NCBI GenBank assembly: GCA_034434235.1
Contig: DAOTZV010000004.1
Location: 1-64,000, forward strand
DNA: 64,000 nucleotides
Reading direction: 5' to 3'
From: CAKZKT01 sp034434235
Lineage (GTDB): Bacteria; Chloroflexota; Anaerolineae; CG2-30-64-16
The translations under genes and the position numbers were made by a program. Positions 61,975 through 64,000 of the stretch are shown here, piece after piece. Positions within the stretch are counted from its first letter, which is position 1, and the number at the start of each line of letters is the position of its first letter. A model generated the notes under the pieces. It had not been told where the DNA came from. It saw only the letters and a program-made list of their open reading frames with translations, and ran no database searches.

Positions 61975-63003
61975 TTACGCGGATAGAGGCTCGATCGTGA
62001 CGCCGGCAACGGGTTGGACCTCATACAGCTCGCTGGCGCCCGCGGCGCGCAGCGCGGCCTCGAGGGGTGCGCGATCGGGGAAGGGCCAAAGCACGATGAT
62101 CGTGCCGCCGCCGCCCGCGCCGGCCAGCTTGGCCGCCGGCGCGCCGGCCCGCAGCGCGGCCTGGATCAGCACCTCGTTGTGTTCGCCCGAGCCGCCCAGG
62201 CTACGCTGGATGGCGTGGTTCTCGTTCATGCACGCGGCCAGCTCCTCCCAATCGGCCCGCAAGAGCGCGCGCTTGCCGAGCGCCGCCAGCTCGGTGATCC
62301 GCTCGTAGGCGCGCACCACTTCCGGCTCGCCGTCGAGCCAGCGCTCGCGCAGCGGCTTGTGCACCTCGCCCGAATGGTGACGGATGCCCGTGTAGGCCAG
62401 GACGAAGGGGAGCGCCGGCGCCACCTCGGCCAGCGGCTCGACCGTGGCGAACAGCTCGGCTTCCAGCGTGCGGTAGAACTGCTTGCCGCGGAAGTCCATG
62501 TAGTTCAGGCCGCCGAAGGTGGTCATGTACGCGTCCTGATAGCCGCACACCACCTCCAGATAGTTCAGCTCGATGAAGCGGGCCGTCTCCGCGATCTGAT
62601 AGCGGTGCGGCCGCTGGCCCAACCAGGCAAACACGCCGGCCGTCATGGCGACCAGGAGCGCGGTCGAGCCGGCCAGGCCGCTCTGCATGGGGATGTCGCT
62701 GCCGAAGGTGATATGCGCGGCCATCTGGGGCAGCTTGAAGTAGCGGAAGACCGCGCGGGGGAGGTCGAAGCGGTCGCCGCGAGGGCGCAGGTCGTCCAGG
62801 CCGCGGATGACGACCGCCTCGCCGCCGGCTTCGAGCGTCAGTTGAGCGGCCGGGACGATCTCCACCCAGGCGCGCATGGGCACCGAACAAGACATCACCG
62901 CGCCGCCGTACATGTCGGTCGGGTTGCCGACGATGCCCGCCCGGCCGGGCGCGCTGCAGCGGATCCCGCGCGCGCCCGGCAGAGGATGCCGTTCAGATGT
63001 CAT
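61975..63003 (-). CDS. GHMP kinase, glucuronokinase-like
   Basis: A 342-residue GHMP-superfamily kinase. Motif 1 APGRAGIVGNPTDMYGG, the ATP loop MQSGLAGSTALL and motif 3 KLAGAGGGG. The blocks GYQDAYMTTFGGLNYMDF and HSGEVHKPLRERWLDG resemble plant glucuronokinase, which makes glucuronate-1-phosphate. It overlaps the GalU-like gene by 11 bp, which would give the UDP-sugar. ATG 63003. Confidence 0.82.
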   Translation of the reverse strand: MTSERHPLPGARGIRCSAPGRAGIVGNPTDMYGGAVMSCSVPMRAWVEIVPAAQLTLEAGGEAVVIRGLDDLRPRGDRFDLPRAVFRYFKLPQMAAHITFGSDIPMQSGLAGSTALLVAMTAGVFAWLGQRPHRYQIAETARFIELNYLEVVCGYQDAYMTTFGGLNYMDFRGKQFYRTLEAELFATVEPLAEVAPALPFVLAYTGIRHHSGEVHKPLRERWLDGEPEVVRAYERITELAALGKRALLRADWEELAACMNENHAIQRSLGGSGEHNEVLIQAALRAGAPAAKLAGAGGGGTIIVLWPFPDRAPLEAALRAAGASELYEVQPVAGVTIEPLSA

Positions 63004-63913
63004 AGGCCCGGGCTTTCAGGTATTTGCGCAGGGTGTAACCGTAGCGCTCGTCGGCCAGCGCGAAGTCCACGAACGCGCGAAAGTAGCTCTCGAAGTTGCC
63101 GATGTCGTAGCGCTGTTCGCCCGGCCGCAGCCGCCAGGCGTACACCGGCCGACCCCACTGGATCAGCAGGCGGATGGCATCGGTGAGCTGGAGCTCGCCC
63201 CGGCTGTCGAGCGGCGTCTGGCGGAGCGCGTCGAAGATGTCGGGGTTGAGCACGTAGCGCGCGGCCACCGCCAGCCGGCTGGGCGCGGCGCCCACGCGCG
63301 GCTTTTCGATGATATCGCGCAGCCGAAACGGCTCGCCGGGAGGCGGGTCGGCCGGGCCGGCCGGCGCGACGATGCCGTAACGATAGACGTCGTCCGCGGC
63401 CACCTCTTCCACCAGGATGGTGGCGCAGGCGTCGGTCGCCACGTGCGCGGCCACCAGCGCGCGCAACGTCGCGCCTTCCCGCTCGCCGTAGATGATCGAA
63501 TCGCCGAGGGCAACCACGCACGGCTCGTCGCCGGCGAACTCGGCGCCGTAGAGCACTGCGTCGCCCAGCCCCCGCGGCTCGGCCTGCCGAGTGTAAAAGA
63601 AGCGCGTGCCGCTGTTGGTATAGGACAGATCGGCCAACAGACGCTCGTTGCCGGCCCGCTGGAGCGCGGCCGTCAACTCCGGGTCGGCGTCGAAGTGATC
63701 TTCGATGGCCTGTTTGCGCCGGCCCGTGATCAGCAGGATCTGGCTGATGCCGGCCGCCTGAAGCTCTTCGGCCACGTATTGCACCACCGGCTTGCGGCCG
63801 ACCGGCAGCATCTCCTTGGGCATGGACTTGGTGGCGGGCAACAGCCGCGTGCCCAGTCCGGCCACCGGCACGATGGCCTTCAGGACCGGAGAAGGGAAGG
63901 TGGATGGGGGCAT
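62993..63913 (-). CDS. GalU-like UTP-sugar-1-phosphate uridylyltransferase
   Basis: A 306-residue nucleotidyltransferase with the N-terminal motif GLGTRLLPATKSMPKEMLP, VVALGDSIIY and RDIIEKPRVG, like bacterial GalU. GalU makes UDP-glucose; the overlap with a glucuronokinase-like kinase suggests UDP-glucuronate or another UDP-sugar acid as the product here. AGGAG precedes ATG 63913. Confidence 0.88.
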   Translation of the reverse strand: MPPSTFPSPVLKAIVPVAGLGTRLLPATKSMPKEMLPVGRKPVVQYVAEELQAAGISQILLITGRRKQAIEDHFDADPELTAALQRAGNERLLADLSYTNSGTRFFYTRQAEPRGLGDAVLYGAEFAGDEPCVVALGDSIIYGEREGATLRALVAAHVATDACATILVEEVAADDVYRYGIVAPAGPADPPPGEPFRLRDIIEKPRVGAAPSRLAVAARYVLNPDIFDALRQTPLDSRGELQLTDAIRLLIQWGRPVYAWRLRPGEQRYDIGNFESYFRAFVDFALADERYGYTLRKYLKARAYDI

Positions 63914-63936
63914 GAACGGCTCCTTGTATGCCCGAA

Positions 63937-63968
63937 CGTGCCTGACACTTTCGGAAGCGCCAGGCACG
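63937..63968. repeat. GTGCCTGGCAC hairpin, copy 4
   Basis: Same as copy 1 at 17369 (14-bp arms, loop TCGG) but with two mismatched pairs. It lies just upstream of the GalU-like gene. Confidence 0.8.
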
Positions 63969-64000
63969 TGGGCTATTTGTCTGCTGGCGCTTCTTCTGGC

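Overview
The window is GC-rich DNA (about two thirds G+C) with closely packed genes, many short overlaps and good Shine-Dalgarno sites. Gene content (GH38, GH4 and GH13 sugar enzymes, Opp/Dpp-type importers under a LacI regulator, CcmF/CcmG/CcmH, a MoxR-DUF58-DUF4129 cluster, a PAC2 protein, DUF6951, no recognisable outer-membrane or LPS genes) points to a bacterium of the phylum Chloroflexota, probably Anaerolineae-like. This is inference from gene families; no rRNA gene or tRNA is present to prove it.

Layout. 1-2.4 kb: a beta-class adenine DNA methyltransferase running off the left edge, with a promoter and a broken HEPN-domain gene in its leader. 2.5-10.2 kb: an alpha-mannosidase carrying a block of palindromic repeats in frame, a small membrane protein and a heterodimeric ABC exporter. 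10.2-11.1 kb: an AT-richer PIN toxin/antitoxin-like pair. 11.1-20.8 kb: DUF6951, an RluA-type pseudouridine synthase, a CDP-alcohol phosphatidyltransferase, an acyltransferase, GlcF/GlcD-type oxidase genes, cupins, a GH13 enzyme and a LysM L,D-transpeptidase. 20.8-29.5 kb: an epimerase, aspS, a 6S RNA, pepF-rtcA-glycyl-radical-activase, and an efflux adaptor lipoprotein. 29.6-42.4 kb (minus strand): amidohydrolase, GT-C membrane protein, Opp-type importer with LacI regulator, and an (alpha/alpha)6-like putative glycosidase. 42.7-57.0 kb (plus strand): PAC2, DUF4129, MoxR, DUF58, two zinc-ribbon membrane proteins bracketing ccmH-nudix-tlpA-ccmF, and a giant GlnE. 57.1-64 kb: a solute-binding lipoprotein, an HExxH protein, a DmpA-type peptidase, a GH4 enzyme, and a glucuronokinase-like kinase next to a GalU-like nucleotidyltransferase.

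Two things stand out. First, the GlnE-type protein has two ACT domains between its two nucleotidyltransferase halves, plus a strong internal ribosome binding site and ATG exactly at the junction; this looks like a GlnE/GlnD-like hybrid that may sense glutamine itself. Second, the genome is full of small palindromic repeats of several families, and at least three genes (GH38, the putative glycosidase and glnE) carry such repeats in frame, so the repeats are translated, much as in the Rickettsia palindromic elements. Recurrent promoters of the form TTGCGC or TTGACA, N16-18, TATAAT-like are easy to see and give a usable picture of the housekeeping promoter of this organism.
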